Shown one piece after another: positions 13,601 to 25,033 of a stretch of DNA of 64,000 nucleotides. Numbering within the stretch: position 1 is the first letter of the stretch; the number at the start of each line of letters is the position of its first letter. A program made the position numbers and the translations under genes. Below the pieces are notes generated by a model. That model was not told the DNA's origin. It ran no database searches and saw only the letters and a program-made list of their open reading frames with translations. Source of the stretch: Dryas octopetala (lineage: Eukaryota > Streptophyta > Magnoliopsida > Rosales > Rosaceae); the NCBI GenBank assembly GCA_963921425.1, contig OY992839.1, positions 10,085,409-10,149,408 on the forward strand. The letters are read 5' to 3'.

Positions 13601-16600
13601 GTCAAATTCCAGGCACATGTATTCTCTTCCAAGTCAGGCGGTTGTGCAGCTTTTCTCTCAAACTACAACACAGAGTCAGCTGCAAAGGTGAATTTCAATA
13701 ACATGAACTATGACCTCCCACCTTGGTCCATCAGCATCCTTCCAGATTGCAAAAATGTTGTCTTCAACACTGGCCGAGTAAGTGACATAAACAATGGTTT
13801 ATTTACTGGCTTTCTTTACCCCTTTTTCTATTTTCAACAAGTTTGTCTGACACTGCAGTACCATCAATGTGAGTCATTGCCTTCTCCAATAAGATTGACA
13901 CACACTCTTCCCTGAAATAATTTTCGGCCGAATAGATTTTTCCATAATAATTACCCCAAACAATAGGAGACTTGTACAGTTCAGTGTAGTTTCTTTCCAC
14001 TTTAGTATAAACGGGTAGCCACCACGCACTACATTGCAGGTGGGAGTTCAGACATCCCAAACACAGTTTTTGCCCACTAATGTTGACTTGCGATCATGGG
14101 AAATCTTCAATGAAGACATTTCTTCAGTGGCTGGTGATACAACAATCACGGTCAGTGGACTTTTAGAGCAGTTGAACATCACTAGAGACTCCAGTGACTA
14201 TCTATGGTACACAACCAGGTGAGATAAAATCACTGAAATGTATCTTTGAAAATGTAAATACTGTTATAAAAACTAATTTACTAATAACTTGATGTTTATA
14301 GTGTCCAGATAAGTTCATCTGAATCATTCCTGCATGGAGGTAAACATCCCACTCTCAGTGTGCAGTCAGCTGGTGATGCTATTCATGTCTTTATCAATGA
14401 TCAGCTCTCAGGTAATTTGTTTTATCTTTTAGAGAAATACACCAGCTAGTTATGATTTGGAAGGCAAATAGTTGTCTGAGTCTGTTTAAAAGAACTATGA
14501 CCCTGATGTGTAAATGTTGTCATGTGCTTTAATGATAGGATCGGCTTATGGGACTAGGGACAGCAGAAGATTCACTTTTACAGGAAATGCCAATCTGCAT
14601 CCTGGATTGAATAAAATTTCACTTCTCAGTATAGCTGTTGGCTTGCCGGTTAGTCCTTTAATTCCCATTTTCATTAACTTCCAAAATTAAATATATGAAA
14701 CAAAGTTAGTGTTGGATATTATTTTTAAATTTCTGTAATTTGGCTTGATTAGTATTGAGGTTTGTATTTTAGTAAGTTACTCGGGTAAGATATTTTGATT
14801 CTTTGTAATAATTAGATGCGGTGACTTTATGAATATATGACTAAATCAGAATTAGGGTATGTGATGTGAGAGATATATGGCTATGAGGGTAAATAGAGAT
14901 ATGAAGGAGAGTGGAGGATGTTAGACAACCACTGTGCCCCCAATTCTCCATCCCCCAATTCTGTCTGTTTCTATCCGTCAGTATATGTATGCTCTCCATG
15001 TGCAGGTTGGGGTTGCATGTGAGGGAGGGTGTTAATTTGGAATACATCGTTGGCCCATTCCCCAAAAGTTTAAGCTTTGCCAGTGGTTGTCTAACAAAGA
15101 AAACACTAGGGAGAGGGAAAATGAGATTTATCTTATGACTGAGGACAATGAAATGAGGATAGTTTGACTTGGGTTAGAAGTTTTTGATTGGATGTTTGTG
15201 TTCTTGTATCTTTGTACTTTCTCTATGGTTAGAGATAGTGAATTATCTTTGTACTTTCTCTATGGTTATAGATAGCAAGTTTTTAACTGAACTACTTCTG
15301 CTTGATGTTGTCAAAGAACAATGGTCCTCACTTTGAGACACGGAACACAGGAGTGATGGGACCAGTTGTTCTACATGGATTAGACCAAGGAACGAGAGAT
15401 TTGTCATGGCAGAAATGGTCATACAAGGTCTATAAGTTCTACTTCAATTTAATTTTGTGACTTGTGTACTTCGAGTCCCAACTCATTGCTGTTTCTTATA
15501 CAGGTTGGGATAAAAGGAGAAGCCTTGAATCTGGGTTCTCCAAGTTCTATCTCGACTGTGGATTGGACGAGGGGGTCCTTAGCAGCACAAAAACAACAAC
15601 CACTGACATGGTATAAGGTATGCAAATGCAACTTCAAATATTGAAGCTTTGACTAAATGGTTTTTGTTGCTTCTTTCCAATGTTTTTATCCAAGAAAACT
15701 TTCCCAACTGGGGGTTGGAGGGGTGTATTGGAGATGGTTCAGGCTCCAACTGCAGCTTGGATTTGATCTCAACTTCCTTTAGAACCATTGAGCATTGTCG
15801 GTTAACAGTTATGGTTGAACACTCAGGTCCATTTTGATGCACCTGAAGGATATGAGCCCTTGGCTTTGGACATGGGTAGTATGGGGAAGGGTCAAGTATG
15901 GATCAATGGGCATAGCATTGGAAGATACTGGACTACTTATGCTAATGGTAATTGCAGTACGTGCAATTATTCTGGTACCTTCAGGCCTAAGAATAAGTGC
16001 CAATTTGGTTGCCACCATCCAACTCAACAATGGTACAAACTTCTCATTACCACTTATATTTGCATAAATCAATTATGACAAAGCAATTAAAAAACCTCTC
16101 TAAATCAATAATCCGTCTTTGTCATGCTATGTTTCAGGTACCATGTTCCTCAGTCTTGGTTAAAGCCATCTCAAAACCTATTGGTAGTTTTTGAGGAGAT
16201 TGGTGGGGATGCTTCAAGAATTGCTCTTGTGAAAAAATCTGTGACAACTGTTTGTGCTGAGGTTTCTGAACATCACCCATCCATTAGGAATTGGCATACT
16301 GAGAGCCAAAGCCAACTGAAAGAACAAAAGAAGCCTAAAATTACCCTACACTGTACAGCTGGACACTCCATTTCTGCTATTAAATTTTCAAGCTTTGGAA
16401 CTCCATCTGGAAGCTGTGGGAATTTTCAGCATGGTACCTGCCATGCTCCAAACTCAAATGCTGTCATAGAGAAGGTACTCCTCAGACTGCTCCTAATTTG
16501 CTGCATGAGTAATGTTAGAACCATAGTTTCTGACCACATTAGTTGATCTCATTATACGGCAGGTTAGACACATTAATTTGTTGGATAACCACTAAACCTC

Positions 16601-17116
16601 AAATTCTTAAACAAATAGACAGACATATAGGTGCAACCCCACCTTAAACTTTACAAAACCAACAAAGAAGTGGGGAATGTGGATTTGAGATCTCGAACTC
16701 AGGACCTCCCACAACCAATGCTCTGATACTATGTTAGACAAACTACTGAACCAAAAAGCTTAGGTTAGGGAATGAACCAACAATATGTATATCAAGTTAA
16801 CATAATTATCACATAATGTGGTCAGAAAATATAGTCCCGTTAGCATTAACCTCTTCTGCAATAAAGGGTTAAACTTTTCCATTTAAATAACATAGTTTCC
16901 AACCTAATCAAGATTATATTCCAACAGCACATTCTGAATAGTAGAATAGATTCTGATTTGTTTCTCTCGTTTTTCCTGCTATCTTTACAGAAGTGCATAG
17001 GTAGGCAGATATGTTCAGTGACCATATCAAACACCAACTTTGGCGTGGACCCATGTCCAAGCACACTGAAAAAACTGTCTGTGGAAGCTGTTTGTGCCCC
17101 TATAATTAACTACTAG
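10678..17116 (+). CDS. Beta-galactosidase, GH35, with C-terminal SUEL-type lectin domain (846 aa, complete)
   Basis: A secreted cell-wall enzyme that removes terminal beta-D-galactosyl residues from wall polysaccharides or arabinogalactan proteins. Nineteen exons: 10678-10845, 10960-11055, 11190-11302, 11405-11471, 11571-11663, 11888-12031, 12323-12411, 12487-12592, 12900-12987, 13130-13248, 13613-13777, 14040-14218, 14302-14411, 14539-14648, 15317-15427, 15504-15617, 15827-16032, 16138-16474, 16991-17116. All phases agree. Residues 1 to about 25 form a hydrophobic signal peptide. The GH35 motif [13 protein letters not shown] contains the likely acid/base Glu183, and MWTEAWTGW the likely nucleophile Glu252. 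[10 protein letters not shown] follows. The cysteine-rich end ([20 protein letters not shown], ending CAPIINY) is the galactose-binding lectin-like domain found in a subset of plant BGALs. Length and layout fit plant BGALs of the BGAL1/3 type; the exact paralogue is not assigned. The gene looks intact. Confidence 0.95.
14919..15096. mobile_element. 178-bp element with perfect 16-bp terminal inverted repeats, in an intron
   Basis: TGTTAGACAACCACTG at 14919-14934 is exactly inverted at 15081-15096. It lies in the intron between beta-galactosidase exons 14 and 15. The TGTTAG...CTAACA ends resemble LTR termini, and a related terminus begins the TRIM relic in the last intron of the same gene, so it may be a solo-LTR-like relic or a MITE. 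No clear target duplication was found. Confidence 0.6.
16562..16801 (-). mobile_element. TRIM-like LTR retrotransposon relic in the last beta-galactosidase intron
   Basis: Read on the - strand, an LTR-like end CTAACA at 16733 is followed directly by TAGTATCAGAGC (16720-16731), one base off the initiator-Met tRNA primer-binding site TGGTATCAGAGC. The LTR on that side spans about 16733-16801, running from TGTTAGACAA to GTTAACA on the + strand. The other LTR (from about 16562) is badly degraded. No protein domain is present. Confidence 0.55.
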
Positions 17117-17710
17117 AACTGCCAGACCCAATTCAAGGGTAGGAAGTCAAGGAAATCTGATTCCATACAAAAATTGGATCAGCAATAGAGCAGTGAGTTA
17201 GCAGCTATATATATATAATATAGAAGTAACATTTTTATATATGCATGTATGGAAATGTAAGTAGTCTATCTGTGGTTATTACAGAGTAGGCTTGAAAGGC
17301 ACCAGATTTGAAGAATAATAATGTAAGCAGTGGAATTATTATAAGCCTTACGTTTGTAAAGTTGTAAAAACCCAACTGAAAGAGACTTGTTTTAATGTGG
17401 ATAAACCCAATTAGGAGGCTTCTCAATCACAAAGTTAGCCTTAAAAGCAGCCTAGTTAGTTGAGCTTTCCTAATGCTGTTACAGAGCCATATAATTCGAA
17501 TCAGTAGTGCTAGATATACGAATTTGTAAAACTAGGTACTGCCCTACTTTGTGAGGAAGTACTTACTTTTACATAATTAGGAGTGGGCAAAAAACTGAAC
17601 AAACCACGGTTAATTGAATAAAACTGCATGCATTTATTTTAATTTTTGTACATGTGACATGCTCACAACATTCTTATTTAGGATGACAAATGTGTCAAAA
17701 AAAAAATTAA

Positions 17711-17827
17711 GAGGCGGTTTGATATTCTATCTAAAAACTATTTTTTATTCTCATTAATTATAAATATAGATAAAATAAAAAAGAAATATTTTAAAAACAA
17801 CTTTTGATTAAAATACCAAACTGACCC
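17711..17827. mobile_element. Probable short MITE
   Basis: Ends GAGGCGGTTTGATAT and, inverted, GGGTCAGTTTGGTAT match at 11 of 15 positions, enclosing about 117 bp of AT-rich DNA. The target duplication is unclear, so this is a weak call. Confidence 0.35.
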
Positions 17828-18487
17828 TAGATTTATATACCACATTTTAATGAAAGCAACTTGGAGTCTTGGACTAATGTTGATGCTTCAAATACTACCA
17901 AAAATGAAAATTGAAAAGAAATATATTGTTTGATTGAGGATGTTCACGGACAATTAGAATAACATGTTGTGGCCTTGCCATGAGTTGTACTTGTTGTAGA
18001 CAATTAGCAAGTGCTTGTGGGTTTAGTTCTTTACTCCATCTTTGTCATGTTTTAAGCCAAACCAAAACGATTATCAACTGAATTGCTTTGGGCCTGCCAG
18101 TCCACTAGTTTGAGGCCAAAAACCGATCTAATCTGAATTATTTTGATTTACCAGTTCGGTGTGGAGTTTAAAGTCAGAATACAAGTGAAAAACACAAGGG
18201 TAAAAACACAATACAATAAAAAAAAAAAAAACAAACTTTATTATTTATTCTGATCTTTTATTAATTTTGACCATTAAAAAAATACAATAAAAGACCAACG
18301 AGTGAAAACACAAGGGTAAAAACACAAGACTCTATCCACAAGGGTCATAAAATCATTGAGCTTGAATAAGTTCCTAGGACAAGGATAAAAGATAAGGTTT
18401 AAATAAGCCTACCTTAGATAAAACACCTAGCTAGGATTTATTAAGTTTTATTTATATTTTATATTTTACAAAAAGGTCACTGAGTGA

Positions 18488-18550
18488 ATTATCGCGGGTA
18501 TTTAAAATCCAACGGCCTAAATTATCGCGGGTAATTGAAATCCAACGGCC
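18488..18550. repeat. Two direct copies of a 30-bp sequence upstream of the SHL-type gene
   Basis: ATTATCGCGGGTA followed by AAATCCAACGGCC occurs at 18488-18517 and again at 18521-18550 (period 33, two substitutions). It is about 470-530 bp before the start codon and could be a promoter module or a chance local duplication. Confidence 0.75.
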
Positions 18551-19017
18551 AAGAATCCCCTCGAGGGGAGTCGAAACAAATTTCAGGTGGCCGAGGCCCA
18601 AAAAGAGTCAAGAAACAAAGCAACCGAGTCGATACGCTGAATAAACAAATACACGACACAACAATCAGTAGCTACTAGATACGATCAGTTCATGCGTAAA
18701 CGCTCAGGAGTCTTCCCCTACTTTAATACTCTGCGCCGAACAAAGCTACTATAATCTACGCGCGCGTCCACCCTACAACCATAGACCCTCGTACGGACGT
18801 CCAATCATGCACAGTTGAGAATTGAGAGAATTTTAGATGAACCTGTTTCACGCGATGGTCGTTTCGCATTTACGTGGGCATGCATGAACCATATAATTCC
18901 TCCCTTTAAAACAAATAAAATATATATTTTTGGGCGATTTTTGGAATTTTCGAGTTGCTTTCAATCTTTGTGTTTGTGATGAGCTTGTAATCTGCAAAGC
19001 AGCATAACTGAGCTTTA

Positions 19018-22000
19018 ATGGCGAAACCAAAAGCTCCGAGACGAACCCTCGACTCCTACACTGTCAAGTCCATCAACAAAACCGTCAGAGGTACTAGAAA
19101 ATTCGATTCAATTCAAATTCAAATTCGATTTTGAAATTCGATTTTAATTTCATGTGAATTTGATTTTCTCTCTCTCGCTCTCTCTATGCAGCTGGAGACT
19201 GCGTGCTGATGCGGCCGTCGGATCCGGGGAAGCCGTCGTACGTGGCGAAGATCGAGCGGATCGAGGCGGACAGCCGCGGCGCGAACGTGAAGGTGCACGT
19301 GCGGTGGTACTACCGGCCGGAGGAGTCGATCGGCGGCCGGCGGCAGTTCCACGGCTCCAAGGAGGTCTTCCTCTCCGACCACTACGACGTCCAGAGCGCT
19401 GACACCGTGGAGGGCAAGTGTACGGTCCACACCTTCAAGAGCTACACCAAGCTCGACGCTGTCGGAAACGACGACTTCTTCTGTCGTTTCGAGTATAATT
19501 CCTCCACTGGCGCCTTCAATCCAGACCGAGTTGCCGTGTAAGTTGTCCGTTTCTCTCGTCTCGTCTCGTCTCGTCGTTTTGGTTGAATCAAAATTGCAAT
19601 AGAGTTGTGCATTCTTAAATTCGCTTGTTATTTTAGCAACGTTGATGTTAATTATTGAATTGTGCTTCAATTGATATGCTTTGGTTGGTATTCTATCGTA
19701 TTGAATGCAAAAGCTTGGATTTTTAGCTTAATTTTCATAGTTCATTCTATTGATTTGTATAAACTTAGGTGCGTTTGGTAAAGTTTTTAGTTTTCCTTCC
19801 TTGAATTAAGGAGGAGAGAAAGTGGAGAAAAAGGAGATGCATAGAAGAGAAATCGGAGCTTGATTTTGATGAAACTTAATCCCTTAGTTTATTGCTTTTT
19901 CTTTGGTTAAACAATGGAATCTGGAGTTCAAGATTTCATTTGCTCTTATTACTTTGATTTTTGAGTTTTCTTATATATCTGTAAGAACTTGGTATTTGTG
20001 CACGATGACATTTAAAAGTGTATTTGAGCCTTGAGCTTAAGCTCCCGCAATTTGGGATCAATGATATTGAAATGCCTTCTTTTCTCTTTATTGTTTGAGT
20101 TCACTTGAGTTGTTCTTGCTTATGACAGTTTTCAATGTCATGTGGCAGGTATTGCAAGTGTGAGATGCCTTACAACCCTGATGACCTCATGGTTCAGTGT
20201 GAAGGTTGTAGTGATTGGTAAGTTAGATGTTGTTTAGGTTATTCAATTGTTTTTGCCCTTCCCACGTGTTCTGCCTCGGTCAGGATGGTGGGAAATTTTA
20301 TGATGAAGTTGAAAACTTGAGTTTTGTTGTGAATATTTTGTATGGTTCTAGATAGATTTTTATTTATTAGTTTTTAGTTTAGGCATGCATACAGTTGTTA
20401 CCCATGTGCATGATGAAACTTTTCTATATCTATTTCCAATTACTGGTTCTTTAAGATTACGGCTTTGTACTTTTCTATGAATTTCCCAGAGAGAACTTCC
20501 TGACTTTAATTTAGCCAGATATGTCTGGCCTTCATTAATTGTTTCATTGTGTGCTTTCTGCTTTATCAGCGGGGTAAAACAGTTTTTCTGGACAGATGGT
20601 GTGGGGATGGGTTTAACATATTTCTGATTTACTTGTTCCAAATTCATTCTTTTTTCATTTCTTTAATCATTTTTATTCATTTCTCATTTGAATGGTTTAT
20701 TATAATAATGTGTTTCCAACAAAATAATCTGCTAGTTGCTGAGAAACAAGTTGCGTAGAATTTATATTATATCAGTAAATGATTACTTATTATAGCTGTG
20801 CATGATTAATTATTACATTTTTGTACAAAAAATTGCACATTTTTTCAATTTTCACTAAGGGTTTTATTTTATACATAACAATGTGGCAGGTAATATATAT
20901 GGCATGCAAGTATACTGTAAATATGGAGACAAATGATTTTTTGGATAGTGCAGAGACAGAGTTCTTAACATTTGTTAGTGATTGTAGATAAAGAAGTTAT
21001 TTTATGAAAGGATCTGTTTCATATATGCTTTAGTCAATTGTACAGCAGAGGTATTCTTCTGGCAAGTCATGATAAGAGTAAATTCAGAGGTAATAATGGA
21101 ATTAGTTTTACATGTTCTTAGATGTCAGAGATAAGGTTATTTATATTTGAATTCATTTGAATTAAGCTTGGAAAGATGGTAAGGTTGGGGTAGTATCTCA
21201 CGATCTAGGAGACCTCTAAGCCTATACAAAATGACTATGCATCCAATGCATAAAAGTTGGTAGATTTCAATTCATTGTTCTACTTGGCTTGCAGTTACAT
21301 GGTAGTGAATGCTTCTTTTGACACTTTTTATCTGACTGCTTGACAGAATTATCTAAAACGAACCTTAAGCATGTGCTAAGGCAGTTCTTCTTATCTAGAA
21401 TTTCAAGGATTTACTTGTTTGAATCTGGAGTGAATAGCTTGGAAAAGCGTGGCCTGATTGCTTCCATTGTTTTACACCATTATCTTTCTGGGGGATAGAT
21501 AGTCTTTAGTTACTGGAAGGAACATTTGTGCATTTCAAGTAGGTAGCTTATAAATTTAAACTTAAATTATGCAACCATTAGTGAAGTGGCTAGTGGGTGA
21601 AGCATTTTAAATTCATTATTCATTTCTAGAAGGCAAACCTTTTAGTGGAAATAATGGATTAAGTGATCGAAACTTTGTTGGAACGCTACTCCAAATCAGC
21701 TTCCAAACTTGCATCAGTAAGATGCCATAAGTTATTTAATCATCCTGTAAAATAATCAGGAGGAACTGTTTGAATGCAAATCAGCTAGGCTAATTTGCCT
21801 ATTTGTAGATTGAATGGTGTCTTCAGTGCTGCTAATTTTAAATAAGTTTTTATCATTTAGACAAAAATTAAATTTGAATATGTTGCTTAACCTTTGTCTG
21901 AATGGATATGTTTGTGCATTTGTGTCCCAAATACCCTATGCTGGCCTGAGATGAGCATAAGGTTTGTTGTATATCCTTATGGTGCCATGCCTTGAGCATA

Positions 22001-23101
22001 ATTTGTGTTGCTAAGCTACTGCATTCAGCAGTTCCTGAGGTTAATGTTTAAGGCTATTGCTTGAGATAAGTAAAAGAAGTTTACAGAAGGCATCAAAGAA
22101 TGTAATACATATGCCTTTAGTGATATGCATCTTGTCTATTTTCATATATACTTTCTCCTCCTTTCCAGTCCTCTTTAATTAGGATTTTTTTGTGGTTGAT
22201 AGATACTATAACTGAACAGATTCAAAAGTTTCAGACAGTTTCAAGATTTTATAGAAATAGTGTTTTTATTTCTAGATTTTAAACCGATGCAAGCTTCATT
22301 TTACTACATTTGATTCAGGTTTCATCCTGCTTGTATAGACATGAATGCAGAGGAAGCTAAAAGACTTGATCACTTCTTCTGTGAAAATTGTTCTTCGGAG
22401 GGTCAAAAGAAGTTGCAGAATTCACATACTGCTTCCAGACATGCTGATACCAAGGTACTCTTCTTTTCTCAAGTGTTGGATAAAAATTTGACACTAGGTG
22501 TGTCATTAATTCTCGGTTACTTGTAGACTCAATTTGACTTGCATGTCATTTGACAAGTTATTGGACATATTCTCTCTTTATCCATCTACCATTTGGAATA
22601 TGGAATGATTAACTTTTGCCATAATTTCTTTACTTCTCATTGCATCTATTATTGATTGATTTCAAGAGATAAGGTTTTGCGATGCATATATATATATATA
22701 TATATTCAGTTTTAAAATTTCTTAAATGCTTCCGTCTCCCACAGAACCAAAGAGGGGGGTAAAAACTAAAAAGGAAATATTGAATAGAACGAACCTCATT
22801 GCAAATTTCCAGGACAATGGCTTGCTATGCACATTGAGAAGAAATAGTGGGTTTTATGTAAAACTTGATAGATGAAAATTGCATGTAAACATAATATATG
22901 AAAAGTATCAACATGGTCTTTATCATCAATATGTGTTGGAATCTGACTTCTCTTGTAAGCACATGGTCAGAGCATAAGTAGCAAAATAGTATAATTTGTG
23001 TATAGTATGGTGATTATGAACTCACTGCCCTTCATTACTATTATTATTAGACTTCCATTCATGTTGTTTTTCAGGTGGATACAAAACGACGCCGGAGGTG
23101 A
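19018..23101 (+). CDS. SHL: BAH-PHD histone reader, SHORT LIFE (SHL)-type, 216 aa, complete
   Basis: A nuclear chromatin reader. In Arabidopsis, SHL and its paralogue EBS bind H3K27me3 through the BAH domain and H3K4me2/3 through the PHD finger, and repress floral genes. Five exons: 19018-19090, 19192-19537, 20149-20217, 22319-22454, 23075-23101 (651 nt, in phase). The BAH domain fills exon 2 ([20 protein letters not shown] ... [19 protein letters not shown]). The PHD finger spans exons 3-4 with a full C4HC3 set ([30 protein letters not shown]). Features such as [25 protein letters not shown] and the short basic end favour SHL over EBS, which has a longer regulatory tail. Exon 2 is clearly GC-rich compared with its surroundings. 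The tail ends KVDTKRRRR, shorter than in Arabidopsis SHL. Introns 3 (about 2.1 kb) and 4 hold no recognised element. Confidence 0.93.
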
Positions 23102-23570
23102 TATTGTATGTGTAAAAAAAGTTGTGATGAATTAGAATTATAATGGAGGACATTCTCATCTTTGGTATGGCTATTGGAAACACGGACGCATATCCGAATC
23201 ACAAGTTGTATTTGTGAGTTAATGGCAAGACAGAACCATTTTGAAAACCTTTATGGTGTCTATTAGGTTATGAGGTATCTCGCTCCCTGGTTTCCTTTAA
23301 AGGTCGAGGAAGTGTTTGGTTGTACCTAATTATTTAATGTAGATCCTCTCTCTCTCTTCCCCCTAGGGTTGTGAATATTCCAAAAAGTACTTTTAGCCTG
23401 CCACATAGCAATAGACATAGAGGCTTTTACACATTTCTATTTTGGTATATGCAGCATCAAGAAGTTGGACACTATTTGCACTGTTACTGGGTTTCAGATG
23501 TCATCTCAGCTGCAAATGTATATAATGTTTCAGAGTTTGTTCCTTCTAGATTTTGATTTTGCTGCTTCTT
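23102..23570. other. 3' flank of the SHL-type gene
   Basis: No gene is recognised. It probably contains the 3' UTR and polyadenylation region. Confidence 0.5.
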
Positions 23571-24235
23571 TTTTTTGTTTTGGTTCTCCCAACAATGTGT
23601 TGAACCCACCAATTTGGTGGATCTTCAAAATCTACTAAAGCGAGGGATATGGGCTTTGTTAAAATATCTCTGAATGGATCTTTGCCCATTCTATAATTTA
23701 TTCTGTTCTAGTAAAAAACTAAAAAGAAAAAACTCAGTTCTAAAAGATGGGGACATGCATCTGTTATGAGGATCTCAATGCATACATAATGCAGCTCTTG
23801 CTGCGTTTTCTGTTGGTGTTTCCTGGAGGCAATCTGGCTTTACTGAACTCTTATTGCAAGTGTAAAGAGTTCTAACAAGCTGAGATTTTTGCAAATCCTC
23901 GCGGCCTTGGTTTTGCATTGGATGCTGGGTTTCAATTTTTAATGTTGGAGTCGGACACTCAAGCGATTTGGCTTCTAGCTTCTGGCGCCTATTGGAGGAA
24001 GTTAAGGGGATTTTGAGTCTTTTTTCTAGAGTTATAAGTCGTTATGTTCCTGCATCTTGTAATGTTGTAGTTTACTCTCTTGCCGAGTTTGCTCTTTCAT
24101 GTAATGTTTCTTTCTAGCTGGGCTGATGCCATGGAGCCTCACCTCCAAGCAGATGTTGTTTATCCCTAATTTCCTTCAATGAAAATGCTATGAATTTCTT
24201 CACACAAAAAATGCTATGATTTAAGAAAAAAAAAA
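23571..24235 (+). pseudogene. 5'-truncated LINE remnant with broken RNase H domain
   Basis: Broken + strand reading gives pieces typical of the RNase H domain of plant LINEs: ALDAGFQFLMLESDTQAIW near 23910-23975 and SCNVVVYSLAEFALSCN near 24056-24105, in different frames and with stops. It ends in TCAATGAAAATGC and an A-rich tail (24222-24235), as expected of a retroposed 3' end. The 5' boundary is not defined. Non-functional. Confidence 0.65.
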
Positions 24236-24360
24236 ATTGGAAACCACCAAGACAGTAAGACTAAGTTTTATACCATTCAAAGCTCCAAGCTTACATTTGA
24301 AGTCTGATTAAACGGCATTGAAAAGTGAAAACTGACGTCTCTGAAAAATGAATAAAAATA

Positions 24361-24433
24361 TTCCGTTGCCGGGACTTGAACCCGGGTCTCTCGGGTGAGA
24401 GCCGAGTATCCTAACCAACTAGACTACAACGGA
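24361..24433 (-). tRNA. tRNA-Glu (anticodon CTC)
   Basis: On the - strand a 73-nt cloverleaf: 7-bp acceptor stem TCCGTTG/CAACGGA, discriminator A, D arm TAGTCTAGTTGGTTAGGATA, anticodon arm CGGCTCTCACCCG with anticodon CTC, and T arm with GGTTCAAGTCC (B box). There is no intron. CAAC precedes the 5' end, and a T5 run (Pol III stop) lies just after the 3' end. It lies between a LINE relic and the WDR13-like gene. Confidence 0.96.
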
Positions 24434-25033
24434 AGTTGTTAACATAAACCCTTTTCCGCTTTATATACTATCTAGAGACCCCTTTGTCATCACAAGACTG
24501 CATGTTGGTTGGGTACAAATAAACCTCACGCACATAAAGAAAGGCATTTCTAATTTTTGAATCAAGATTGTAACTAATCCATCTTTTATATGTAGAGGTC
24601 ATATAATTCCCATAACTTTTTTTCTTTCATGTGAGGCATTATAAGGCTCATAGGCTTATTTAACAATTTGTATTAACCTTTCATGTAAACGATGTCGTTC
24701 AATGCTTTGCTCATAATAATGTGGTTAACCCAGTCAATAGCTTTGCGGTGATACAAACAATGGAAGCAATCAGCCCAACACACTAGGACCCGCACCAAAC
24801 TTAGCTATCAATGAAAATCTATGTATGCAAAACTTTTGATCACTTGATATTAAATTGGAAAAAGGATACAAACAATGTTCACTCTATTTCCTTATCTGAC
24901 TGATACAGTTAATAATACAGTATATGAGACTTTGTAGGGGTAAGCCAATTATGGGAAAAGAATGGCAGAATTGAACAAAGAGCCTGCAAACCCAAGGGTG
25001 ACTTGAAACTTGTATCTCTGTATATATGTTTTT
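24434..25033. other. Spacer between the tRNA and the WDR13-like gene
   Basis: No gene is seen. The part next to 25034 should be the 3' UTR of the - strand WDR13-like gene. Confidence 0.5.

Larger units (their letters stand above)
17117..19017. other. Intergenic region between the beta-galactosidase and SHL-type genes
   Basis: Holds the beta-galactosidase 3' flank, a probable MITE at 17711-17827, AT-rich filler, and then a more GC-balanced stretch from about 18480 that is probably the promoter and leader of the SHL-type gene. No other gene is seen. Confidence 0.55.
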
